NCBI GenBank assembly: GCA_031266315.1
Contig: JAISBG010000732.1
Coordinates: 1 to 15,615 of the forward strand
Origin: Planctomycetaceae bacterium
GTDB lineage: Bacteria; Planctomycetota; Planctomycetia; Pirellulales; Thermoguttaceae
Direction: 5' to 3'
DNA: 15,615 nt
Below the pieces are notes generated by a model. That model ran no database searches, had not been told where the DNA came from, and was given only the letters and a program-made list of their open reading frames with translations. The position numbers and the translations under genes are program-made. The stretch's first letter is position 1. Each line of letters opens with the position of its first letter. This document shows positions 7,940 through 14,865 of this stretch, piece after piece.

Positions 7940-9460
7940 TTATTCACGTAATTCACCGCAAACGGATTCAAAAAAACGTTCATGCTCCCGAATCACTTCA
8001 GGTGTTCCAAAAATCTTGTTACATTGGGCTTCAATTTCAAGGCTCACGGAACGGCGATATTCCGGTTCCGTACCAAGCCGAACAGCAAAATTAAGGTAGT
8101 CATTTATTGTTGCACATGGAAATTGTTCCAGACCCATTCGGCGGTATATTCCCGTTGCAAAATTTTGTATGTGTAAGGAACCGGAAAGAGTCACTTCCGG
8201 GATACCATACGAAAAAGCATCAAAAGACGTTAAACCGCCGGCATAAACAGGCGAATCCAGTAAAACGGTCGCAAGCGAAAGCAAGCGGCAGTATTTTTCG
8301 TGCGGTAATACGGATAACAGTGTCATCCGGTTACGGACAAAGGTGTCGCCAAGATGAGACCGGAAACGGTCAAGAAGAATATCACGACCGCGCTCATCGC
8401 GCCCGAATAAAAGTACAAAATGTCCCTCAGGATCACGTTGACCGATTTTCTGAAAAATTGTATCAAAATCAGGATGATATTTTGATGTCCGGTGCGGACA
8501 GAAATAAATGGCTCCATGATTGGGAAGATTAAATTCCGAACGGTAAACCGGTGTAACCGGTCTGGGAAGACGCGGCTGGTAGGTCGGCATTGAGTTTAGT
8601 AAAAATAATTTTTCGCTATAATTATTCTGTCCGTTTTCCGATTCCACATAAGAGGAGGACAAAAAGTAATCAATTGCATCGACACCGCTGGTTCCATGAG
8701 TACCATAAGAAGTAACTTGAATCGGCGCACATCGTGCAAACGGAAAAAAGTAACTCCACGCATCACTTCCAACTTTACGATAATAAATGAGATGGCACGA
8801 AGTACGTCGAACTTGTTCAACAACTTCTTCAAAGGAACCGCCTAAAGGAACAAAAGTGACTCCTTCCGGTTTTATTGTACGTTTACAATGTTCAATACTA
8901 ACAGACGGAACGAAGACAAAAATATCGAACCGTTGCTTGTCAAGACCATTAATTAAACCTGCGGTGCCGCGCAAAAAACCGCCTTCATGTCCGTGAAGCG
9001 CATGAAAACCGATACGCCATCGACCTTTATTATTGTATGGTTTCGGCTGTAACGGTAATGCAGAGGGAAATGCGGAAGCGAAAATACGGCAAAATTTCTC
9101 GCGCACTGTTTTACAACTGCGGTTATGATGCGGCAAATGAAAAGAAGGGAAAAAACCATCCGTCGGTAAGGTTCGCCAATCAAGCGGAATGGAGGAACTT
9201 ATTGCCAAATCAAGACTGGAATGGAGACGTTGCCAATAACGATCTAATGTTGTTACATCAGGAAAAACGGTTGGGCAAAATCCAAGCGGTTTCCATTGCC
9301 AAACAGACTTACCGGAAGGTAAACAGGACGCTTCACGATAGAGACGTGCTGAGGACGAAAAATCTTCTTCGCGTGCCATCATCGCCGCACGACGAAAAAA
9401 ACGCAACGACGTAACAATAGATTGATTAAACGAGGGGGAAGGCAACATGTTACTGTACAA
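7940..9460 (-). CDS. GT41-family (SPINDLY/OGT-like) glycosyltransferase
   Basis: A 506-residue protein resembling the catalytic half of O-GlcNAc transferase/SPINDLY and of bacterial GT41 enzymes, which move a sugar from a UDP-sugar onto Ser/Thr or Asn of proteins. Visible motifs: RIGFHALHGHEGG at ~149-161 (N-lobe, His-containing loop); GTSGVDAIDYFLSS at ~256-269 (family TTGxxxIDYxLSD); FCPHRTSKYHPDFD at ~320-333, whose Lys aligns by motif with the UDP-binding Lys of OGT; LPHEKYCRLLSLATVLLDS at ~385-403; and GGLTSFDAFSYGIPEVTLSG at ~408-427 (family GG-T-x-D-x-x-x-x-G-x-P-V-V-T). Residues ~20-46 look like one degenerate TPR instead of the long TPR array of OGT. The longest reading starts at TTG 9460. 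ATG at 9448 (MLPSPSF) is equally likely, since AGGAGG at 9484-9489 is too far from both. It is followed after 52 bp by the giant Calx-beta gene, its probable substrate by inference. Confidence 0.85.
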   Translation of the reverse strand: MYSNMLPSPSFNQSIVTSLRFFRRAAMMAREEDFSSSARLYREASCLPSGKSVWQWKPLGFCPTVFPDVTTLDRYWQRLHSSLDLAISSSIPLDWRTLPTDGFFPSFHLPHHNRSCKTVREKFCRIFASAFPSALPLQPKPYNNKGRWRIGFHALHGHEGGFLRGTAGLINGLDKQRFDIFVFVPSVSIEHCKRTIKPEGVTFVPLGGSFEEVVEQVRRTSCHLIYYRKVGSDAWSYFFPFARCAPIQVTSYGTHGTSGVDAIDYFLSSSYVESENGQNNYSEKLFLLNSMPTYQPRLPRPVTPVYRSEFNLPNHGAIYFCPHRTSKYHPDFDTIFQKIGQRDPEGHFVLLFGRDERGRDILLDRFRSHLGDTFVRNRMTLLSVLPHEKYCRLLSLATVLLDSPVYAGGLTSFDAFSYGIPEVTLSGSLHIQNFATGIYRRMGLEQFPCATINDYLNFAVRLGTEPEYRRSVSLEIEAQCNKIFGTPEVIREHERFFESVCGELRE

Positions 9461-9483
9461 TAGTTAAGGAACTTATAAAAGTA

Positions 9484-9489
9484 CCTCCT
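9484..9489 (-). promoter_or_regulatory. AGGAGG motif misplaced upstream of the glycosyltransferase
   Basis: A perfect AGGAGG lies 23 nt from the TTG start and 35 nt from the first ATG, with an in-frame TAA in between. It cannot serve the annotated starts at normal spacing. It may be used by RNA folding, may serve no gene, or may mark a start lost by mutation. Confidence 0.4.
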
Positions 9490-9634
9490 GTACAAATTTA
9501 CACGGCTTCCATGCCAATCCGTATCAAACGATACAGATCATACTTAAAAATACAATTTTCAAAAAGGTAACTGCTTTCAAATTTGACGAATAAATCAAAT
9601 CTAAAAACAATGAGGTCACTCATTTTTAGTATTC

Positions 9635-9768
9635 GTAATATTTTCAGTGGAATTTTCCTAAATAACTGACTTACTTCCTGTTTAAGAGATAGATGATCTT
9701 TTACAAAAAGATTGTTCATCTCTACCTTGTGTTTGTTCACTTTTAACAAAATCCTCCAAAATATTACT
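9635..9768 (-). repeat. ~140-bp inverted-end repeat, copy 1
   Basis: On the plus strand it begins GTAATATTTTCAGTGGAATT and ends CCAAAATATTAC, so the outer 10 bases are perfectly complementary. Conserved blocks shared with the copies at 14196 and 14866 are the AGTGGAATTTTCCTA end, ACTTAC/TTCCTG, ACCTTG and the CACTTTTAAC end. The interior holds its own hairpin at 9691-9721 (ATCTTTT-aca-AAAAGAT with an outer AGATG/CATCT). It lies in the predicted leader of the glycosyltransferase. Either a MITE or a structured leader. Confidence 0.7.
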
Positions 9769-9772
9769 AACA

Positions 9773-9809
9773 TTCTTTGTATTCGCAACAATCGCAACGG
9801 ATACTATGA
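9773..9809. repeat. 37-bp direct repeat, copy A
   Basis: This is identical over 37 bp to 9934-9970 (begins TTCTTTGTATTCGCAACAAT, ends CGGATACTATGA on the plus strand). It overlaps the -10 box and predicted start of the operon promoter, and abuts the end of the ~140-bp repeat. Confidence 0.9.
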
Positions 9810-9834
9810 TAATCCCACTCCATTCATTTGTCAA
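9806..9834 (-). promoter_or_regulatory. Sigma70-type promoter for the glycosyltransferase/giant-protein operon
   Basis: Minus strand: TTGACA (9829-9834), a 17-bp spacer, then TATCAT (9806-9811), which matches 11 of 12 consensus positions. The bases just upstream are A/T-rich (AAAATTATATTTTTTAA), like an UP element. Transcription would begin near 9799, inside the first 37-bp repeat copy, and cross the ~140-bp repeat before reaching the glycosyltransferase. Confidence 0.72.
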
Positions 9835-9933
9835 TTAAAAAATATAATTTTCCGCCTTTTTATTCATAACCTGTTAAGAATACACGGATTATAAATTTTT
9901 TAATTTTCTCGTCTCTGTAAACTTGGGTAAGTG

Positions 9934-9970
9934 TTCTTTGTATTCGCAACAATCGCAACGGATACTATGA
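9934..9970. repeat. 37-bp direct repeat, copy B
   Basis: Identical to 9773-9809 in the same orientation, 161 bp away. No TTGACA-like box accompanies this copy. It abuts the palindromic element at 9975-10111, so it may mark a duplication made when one of the neighbouring elements moved. Confidence 0.9.
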
Positions 9971-9974
9971 GACC

Positions 9975-10111
9975 TTCTAAAAACCCCGCTAGCCCCAATG
10001 TAGGACTTGTAACCACAAAGGCGACGAACAAAGGTTGTTTATTGTGTTCTTTGTGCGACTTCTTCGCCTTTGTGGTAAAAAATGTTTGGTTCGAAATAGT
10101 GGTTTTTAGAA
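9975..10111. repeat. ~137-bp palindromic intergenic element
   Basis: The ends are TTCTAAAAACCCC (9975-9987) and GTGGTTTTTAGAA (10099-10111), an inverted repeat matching at 12 of 13. Inside is a perfect 13-bp inverted repeat, ACCACAAAGGCGA (10012-10024) and TCGCCTTTGTGGT (10064-10076), with a nested ACAAAG/CTTTGT pair (10028-10033/10049-10054). Repeats built on ACCACAAAGGC are familiar as dispersed noncoding palindromes in several bacterial phyla. It begins ~35 bp after the autotransporter stop and could halt or stabilise that transcript, but has no U tract. Confidence 0.7.
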
Positions 10112-10146
10112 CCTGCCTGTAAAAAGAATACAAACATTTTCAATCT

Positions 10147-13100
10147 TCACCAATAAAGTAAAACCGACAGAATCAACTCTTCCCGATTGGTGCGTTGATA
10201 AAATTCGTAATCATAATTGAGTTGTACATCACATTGTTTTGTAACTGTTCCACGAAGTCCCATTCCGAGCCGGACACTGTGATGTCCCCAGTATCCGCTG
10301 TCAGCATAAAACGCGCGGCTGTCGGGTACTGCATGATAGGTTGTCCAAACGCGGGAATGTTCATCAAGGAGTTCCGCAATATAAAACGCATGTAATTCCG
10401 GCGTCCAGCAGGTTCGTTGTGTAACGAAATCTCTCTGAAATTTTATTCCAAGCGGAAACCTGAGCGAATGATAATTACTTTTCGCTACAGAAAGATTGGC
10501 TTCATACCCGCCTGTCTCCAGTATGGCAGGTGTTGCAACATAAATATAATGTAATCCCAAAGATGATGTTACTCGTGCCAGTCCTGCCGGTAATGTTCTT
10601 CCCAACTCAATACCAGCCGAAATCAGATCATCATTATATTTCGCCCGTGTTGTCGCAACAAAATTCGCCGGTTCCGAACCGATATTTATTTCTCGTTTCG
10701 TTTTATGCCAATTTTTCGCATATCCGATATATTCGTTCAAATACCAATCATTTTTCTGTAACTTTGTATAAAATAAGGTACGAAATGTATTAATTGTACC
10801 GCTGGAACGTATTGAATCATAGTGTTGAAAACCGTTTTCGTATCCCAAAACAATACCGGCACTTGTATAATATAACATTCTGGAATTTTCCAATCCCATT
10901 GCAATTCCGGTTGTACGAAAATCATAACCGCTGTAAGGACCGATATGACGGCGGTGATTAAAGTCGCCGGTAAACATTCCCCATCGCCTAATCGGGTCAG
11001 AACTAATTCGACAGCACTGCGAACAAGGAATACATTCAAAATCTTGTTGCGGTATTATTTGTAGAAATTTTCGTTGCGACATCGCAACAACATCCTGACC
11101 TGTAGCAAAAATTTCACCATGCAATTGTGCAAACGCTTCTGGAAGTAAATCGGAGTTTGCGGGAAGATTTGCAAGCGCATCGTAGAGTCTTCCCAATTCA
11201 CTTGCCCGTCCTGATTGAATAATATGATTCATTCCGTAACCCGCACGGCGCGCGTTCGGTGTCCCGCGAATATCAAATCCCGGTATTGTTTTCAAAACCA
11301 AATATAAATCGTTACCATCAATTTCCTGAGAAAATCCGAACCCTGCTTTTTCCACGTAATTTGAAAACAAACCTTCCACCCCATCCTCTGTATCAATTAT
11401 TAAGTACCGCCGGTCACCTGTCATTTGCGCACTATTTAAAACAGAAATATCTAAGGTCGCATCGGTAACAATCGCCGCATTTTCATGAACGACCAGCCGG
11501 TCACTACTTGGTGAAGTTTCGTCAATCTGATAACTTCGTGCCGCATCTAAATCAACAATAAATGTAGAACCTTTTTCAAATGTAACACTTTTTTCTACTT
11601 CAATTGTTCCGATTTTGTTATTATCCGAATCAATACCAGGAGTAAGTGAACCGCCGTCTTGAATGATTAACGATTCAATAAATCCGTTGCCGGATAATGT
11701 TGCCCCGTTCCAAACGTTATAATCGGCTTGAGACCGGAAGGACAAAATATTTTCGTTTCCGAATTGGAGTTGACCCATGCGAATATCTGCTGTGCCGGTG
11801 TGACGATTATGATTGCCCAATAAAATAATATCGCCTTCCGATATTAACCGACCATCACCGGAGAGGTCATTATTAAATGTTCCATTAAATAAAAGTTCCA
11901 AAGTTGCTTCGTTTTGAATCTGTCCTGTTCCCATCGCGCTAGAATGTGTTGCAGAAATAGTTCCTTCGTCAATGTTCACATCACCATGATAAGAATTGTT
12001 CTCTGCTCCTAAAATTAGTGTACCATTTCCTGATTTTGTAATAACACCGGTTTGACCGTCAATGTCGCTAATCTGATCGTAAATACTTAATTGATGCTCA
12101 GATTCAATATGTAGTACCGCCCCCTCTTCTCCAATCCGAATTCCGCCGTTACCAATATTTATCGTTGCACTATCTGTTTCCGATGCAGGCGGAGTACCGG
12201 AAACTTCCAAAGTTCCGCCGTTGAAAATCAATTGTTGTGCATTTAATTGAGTTCCCTGTTTTAGTACAATCGTTCCATGATCAATCATTTCAATATTTCC
12301 CGACGTTGTTGTTCCATAAACTCCAGCAGTATCCGTTCCGTCGGATTCTTCAAGGACAAAATATCCTTGCTGAATTGTTGTATTTCCCGCCATCTCCGAA
12401 GTATTCCAGAACAAAACACGTCCCGCTCCGTCCAGTATTACTTGGGAATTTTCTGTTCCGCGAATTGAGTCATGAAATTCAATTATTCCTGTTGCGCCAG
12501 GTTTAAGTTGTAACATGGCTTCCGACGCAATATTAATATCATTTTTTCCAATACTGTCCGTATTTCCTTTATATTGAATCGTCCCGTTTCCTTCAAGAAC
12601 GAAAATCCCTCGCTCTTGTATTGTTACGGAACCGCCCGAACCGTTTGAAACTGTATTCGTAATAGAAAGAGTCTTTTCCGTATCAACAGTAAATCCACCC
12701 GCCTTACCTGCTTCAATAATAAGATGATGATTATCGTTGCCAAAACTGTCAAAAACGATATCATCGGTTATTTGAATTCGCGCTGTATGAGCCGCATCTG
12801 ATTCTGTACCGGAAAAACGAACAATTCCTAATCGTGCGCCAATTTGATCTGCTTTTGAAATAGAAACATTACCTCCTTCAATTTCAAATGTACCAATATA
12901 TCCGCTATTATCCGCATTGAGAACAAGTGTTCCGGCATTGATTTTGCGTAACAATACATCTTCCGTTGCACTGGCAATAGAATCAAGTGTCCGGTCTGTT
13001 GCGGTGCTGTTTCCGATAGTAAGAATATTTCCGTTTGCAATATCGAAAACGGTATTTGCTGTTTGAAATTCATTATCCATGTACAAAAATCCGCCGCCGC

Positions 13101-14175
13101 TCACTACCCGATTTTCGTTATAAAGAGTATCTTTTGTAACTGTTATAATCACTTCGCCATTATTGTTGTAGATTCCGCCGCCGTATTGTGATGCCGCATT
13201 ATTATTGAATTCGGGATTAATGAGTGTTGTGGTACCGAAATCATTATAAAAGGCTCCGCCTGATTCTGCCGAATTGCCGTAAAAAATGCCGTTGGCAAGA
13301 GATAATGTATCATAATTCACTAACGCTCCGCCATACCGGGACGCAATATTTTCTGTAAATGTCGCGCTATTGGTAATGGACATTATTCCGTAATTGAAAA
13401 GTCCGCCGCCGTCCATCGCAATATTGTTGCTGAAAACAGCATTGGCAATATGAACGTCTTCTCCTTCATTATAAAAGGCTCCGCCGAAAGCGAGTGCAGT
13501 GGCTCCTGATTGTGATGAGGCGGAAACCTGATTCTTAGTAAAAGTCAATGTTCCTGTAACTGTCATCGTTCCTGAATTGAACAAGGCACCGCCAACTGCT
13601 TCGCCCAAGGTTTCACTTCCGACGACATTGGCATGATTTTGATTTTCGGTAAAAAGCGCATCGGTAATATTGAGAGTTCCCCATTCGTTGGAAATAGCAC
13701 CGCCTTTAACGTAACCGGAAAATCCGCTGATGGTGCCGCTGACACGATTCTTTTCAAAAACGGCATACCCGGAACTTCCGGCAACAACCGGTTCAATATT
13801 TAATGTTGCAGACATTATATTGATTGCCCCGCCGTAATCGACACCAACTGCGTTACTAATATTGATGTAATCCAGAATAACCGTTCCATCAAAATATTCG
13901 AGGAAACGAGAATTATTTTTCATATCAATTATTCGAATCTGGGGTGTGTCGGAACGAATAGTGAGCGGAAGTGTCAACTGACTACTGAGTGTTCCGTCGT
14001 CCTGATGCAAAATAATTGTATCATTTGAGCTTAGCAGACCGGATGCAACCAATGTTGCTAAATCGGCTGAATCTTGCGGCAAATCATACGTTGCCGACTG
14101 TACATAAATTGGGAACAGCCATAAACCTGTTACGAACAATGAAGCAAATATTATTGGTTTCATTTTTTTATTCAT
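10147..14175 (-). CDS. Autotransporter adhesin with Pmp-like repeats and C-terminal beta-barrel
   Basis: A complete 1342-residue type V secretion protein. Residues 1-28 form a signal peptide (MNKKMKP, hydrophobic core, cleavage near VQSA). Residues ~135-370 carry repeats with the two Chlamydia Pmp tetrapeptides: FxxN (FEKN, FTEN, FTKN, FSNN, FTEN, FYGN, FNNN) alternating with GGA/GGG-[ILF] (GGAISN, GGALFN, GGAFYN, GGGLFN, GGALVN, GGAFYN, GGGIYN). Residues ~400-960 show autotransporter-associated beta-strand repeats such as GNGTLILGAENNSYHGDVNI. Residues ~980-1060 are the linker with the family-like L-P-E-A-F-A-Q-L-H-G-E segment, and ~1065-1342 form the barrel with an aromatic C-terminus (SVLLYW). 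C1048, C1051, C1054 and C1055 cluster at the linker/barrel border. It would be displayed across an outer membrane. The start at 14175 has no Shine-Dalgarno. Met5 is an alternative. It stands as its own unit, 685 bp before the next gene. Confidence 0.93.
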   Translation of the reverse strand: MNKKMKPIIFASLFVTGLWLFPIYVQSATYDLPQDSADLATLVASGLLSSNDTIILHQDDGTLSSQLTLPLTIRSDTPQIRIIDMKNNSRFLEYFDGTVILDYINISNAVGVDYGGAINIMSATLNIEPVVAGSSGYAVFEKNRVSGTISGFSGYVKGGAISNEWGTLNITDALFTENQNHANVVGSETLGEAVGGALFNSGTMTVTGTLTFTKNQVSASSQSGATALAFGGAFYNEGEDVHIANAVFSNNIAMDGGGLFNYGIMSITNSATFTENIASRYGGALVNYDTLSLANGIFYGNSAESGGAFYNDFGTTTLINPEFNNNAASQYGGGIYNNNGEVIITVTKDTLYNENRVVSGGGFLYMDNEFQTANTVFDIANGNILTIGNSTATDRTLDSIASATEDVLLRKINAGTLVLNADNSGYIGTFEIEGGNVSISKADQIGARLGIVRFSGTESDAAHTARIQITDDIVFDSFGNDNHHLIIEAGKAGGFTVDTEKTLSITNTVSNGSGGSVTIQERGIFVLEGNGTIQYKGNTDSIGKNDINIASEAMLQLKPGATGIIEFHDSIRGTENSQVILDGAGRVLFWNTSEMAGNTTIQQGYFVLEESDGTDTAGVYGTTTSGNIEMIDHGTIVLKQGTQLNAQQLIFNGGTLEVSGTPPASETDSATINIGNGGIRIGEEGAVLHIESEHQLSIYDQISDIDGQTGVITKSGNGTLILGAENNSYHGDVNIDEGTISATHSSAMGTGQIQNEATLELLFNGTFNNDLSGDGRLISEGDIILLGNHNRHTGTADIRMGQLQFGNENILSFRSQADYNVWNGATLSGNGFIESLIIQDGGSLTPGIDSDNNKIGTIEVEKSVTFEKGSTFIVDLDAARSYQIDETSPSSDRLVVHENAAIVTDATLDISVLNSAQMTGDRRYLIIDTEDGVEGLFSNYVEKAGFGFSQEIDGNDLYLVLKTIPGFDIRGTPNARRAGYGMNHIIQSGRASELGRLYDALANLPANSDLLPEAFAQLHGEIFATGQDVVAMSQRKFLQIIPQQDFECIPCSQCCRISSDPIRRWGMFTGDFNHRRHIGPYSGYDFRTTGIAMGLENSRMLYYTSAGIVLGYENGFQHYDSIRSSGTINTFRTLFYTKLQKNDWYLNEYIGYAKNWHKTKREINIGSEPANFVATTRAKYNDDLISAGIELGRTLPAGLARVTSSLGLHYIYVATPAILETGGYEANLSVAKSNYHSLRFPLGIKFQRDFVTQRTCWTPELHAFYIAELLDEHSRVWTTYHAVPDSRAFYADSGYWGHHSVRLGMGLRGTVTKQCDVQLNYDYEFYQRTNREELILSVLLYW

Positions 14176-14195
14176 TGGTGTAAAATTGAATAATA

Positions 14196-14225
14196 GTAAT
14201 ATTCCAGTGGAATTTTCCTAGACAA
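14196..14225 (-). promoter_or_regulatory. Possible promoter for the autotransporter in the repeat end
   Basis: Minus strand: TTGTCT (14220-14225), 18-bp spacer, TATTAC (14196-14201), 4/6 matches in each box. The start would be ~15 bp before the ATG, giving a very short leader. The boxes are the terminal part of the ~140-bp repeat copy 2, so the element itself might supply the promoter. Weak evidence. Confidence 0.3.
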
Positions 14226-14340
14226 CCGGACTTATCCCATAATTTATGGGTAAAATTCAAGGGAGGACAACTTTCGCAGAAAGGTTACTCACCTTGACCT
14301 TGTGTTTGCTTACTTACCTTTAACGAAAATTTTGAAATAC
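14196..14340 (-). repeat. ~140-bp inverted-end repeat, copy 2
   Basis: It shares AGTGGAATTTTCCTAGA-AACCG at the low-coordinate end and TTTAACGAAAATTT at the other end with the copies at 9635 and 14866. Interior hairpins are CCCATAA-T-TTATGGG (14236-14250) and CTTTC-GCA-GAAAG (14271-14283). It ends 20 bp before the autotransporter start and its other end lies inside the prepilin remnant, just past the point where homology is lost. Confidence 0.7.
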
Positions 14341-14565
14341 TCCGATACTTTATGTTTCTATGAGTACTTGAACGGTAGGTCTCGTGGTGATGATGAAGTG
14401 CGATACCCGGTAATTTGAGTATATTTGTATCTTCTATCCGTCTTGCTGTTTCGCAGACGGTTGTCGGCAACAGAAGTGTAATTAAAACACCGATAATCGT
14501 AATAACAACTAGAAGTTCGGCTAATATAAAGCCGAATAGTGAAAACCGAATAAGTTGTAAGAATC

Positions 14566-14626
14566 TTGCAGAGAAATATTGGGAAAGTCCATGCTTTACG
14601 TAGCCATTCTTGACTTTCCTCTGCAA
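14566..14626. repeat. Long bulged hairpin next to the poly-G tract
   Basis: TTGCAGAG (14566-14573) pairs with CTCTGCAA (14619-14626), and GAAAGTC (14583-14589) with GACTTTC (14612-14618), giving 15 perfect pairs with one 9-nt bulge and a 22-nt loop. It lies inside the basic N-terminal extension of the prepilin remnant, 4 bp from the homopolymer, and constrains that coding sequence. Confidence 0.65.
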
Positions 14627-14629
14627 ACG

Positions 14630-14641
14630 CCCCCCCCCCCC
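14630..14641. repeat. 12-bp homopolymer (C on plus, G on minus)
   Basis: An uninterrupted run of 12 C on the plus strand, the only such run in the window and out of character with its AT-rich surroundings. It falls four codons after the ATG of the prepilin remnant, and the present length keeps that frame open. Such tracts slip in replication and act as phase-variation switches in many surface genes. Sequencing error in the length is also possible. Confidence 0.9.
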
Positions 14642-14865
14642 TGACTTGCCCATTTTAACATGGCGATTTTTACCAAGTTATTATGGTTTTGGAGGAGGAG
14701 TAAATTTTTCGGAATGTTTTCAATAAAGTTTTTCATCGTCGTGTTTATAATTTTGCAAAATTTCATTGAACTTTTACGAAACGTTTGTAACAAAACAACA
14801 CTACACGGCAAAAATGTATCGCAATTGAATAATATTCAAGGGGATTTTTTCTTTTGTGAAGTTTT

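Larger units (their letters stand above)
9461..10146. other. Intergenic region between glycosyltransferase and autotransporter
   Basis: No credible gene. From right to left it holds a ~137-bp palindromic element (9975-10111), a 37-bp sequence (9934-9970), a near-consensus minus-strand promoter (9806-9834), a second copy of the 37-bp sequence (9773-9809), one ~140-bp inverted-end repeat (9635-9768) and the AGGAGG at 9484. Short reading frames on both strands cross these repeats, lack a ribosome site and look noncoding. The glycosyltransferase transcript predicted from the promoter would have a leader of about 340 nt. Confidence 0.7.
14285..14653 (-). pseudogene. Truncated DUF1559-type prepilin-like protein
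   Basis: A 122-residue frame whose middle is a clear DUF1559 family N-terminus. The type IV prepilin motif is G41-FILAELLVV with Glu at +5, followed by the membrane helix ITIIGVLITLLLP and then ETARRIEDTNILKLPGIALHHHHETY, matching the family pattern AARRxxCxNNLKQIGLALHNYHDTY. Homology ends near residue 96 (about base 14365). The remaining residues run through the ~140-bp repeat, so the ~200 residues or more usual in the family are missing. Thr/Cys replace the usual AVQAAR. The N-terminal 40 residues are unusually long and basic. Translation from ATG 14653 passes through a 12-G tract (residues 5-8, GGGG), so a change of one G would remove the frame. Probably a relic. Confidence 0.75.

Noticed and set aside
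9498..9797. 99-residue minus-strand frame upstream of the glycosyltransferase
   Set aside because: It runs through the ~140-bp repeat and the 37-bp repeat, is Leu/Ile/Lys-rich without a recognisable domain, and has no ribosome site.
9900..10133. 77-residue minus-strand frame (contains TTKAKKSHKEHNKQ)
   Set aside because: It is the translation of the palindromic element. Peptides of this kind are well-known artefacts of ACCACAAAGGC-type noncoding repeats.
14596..14811. 71-residue minus-strand frame ending after the poly-G tract
   Set aside because: It is the alternative phase through the G tract, with no domain, an AT-rich composition and overlap with the better-supported prepilin frame.
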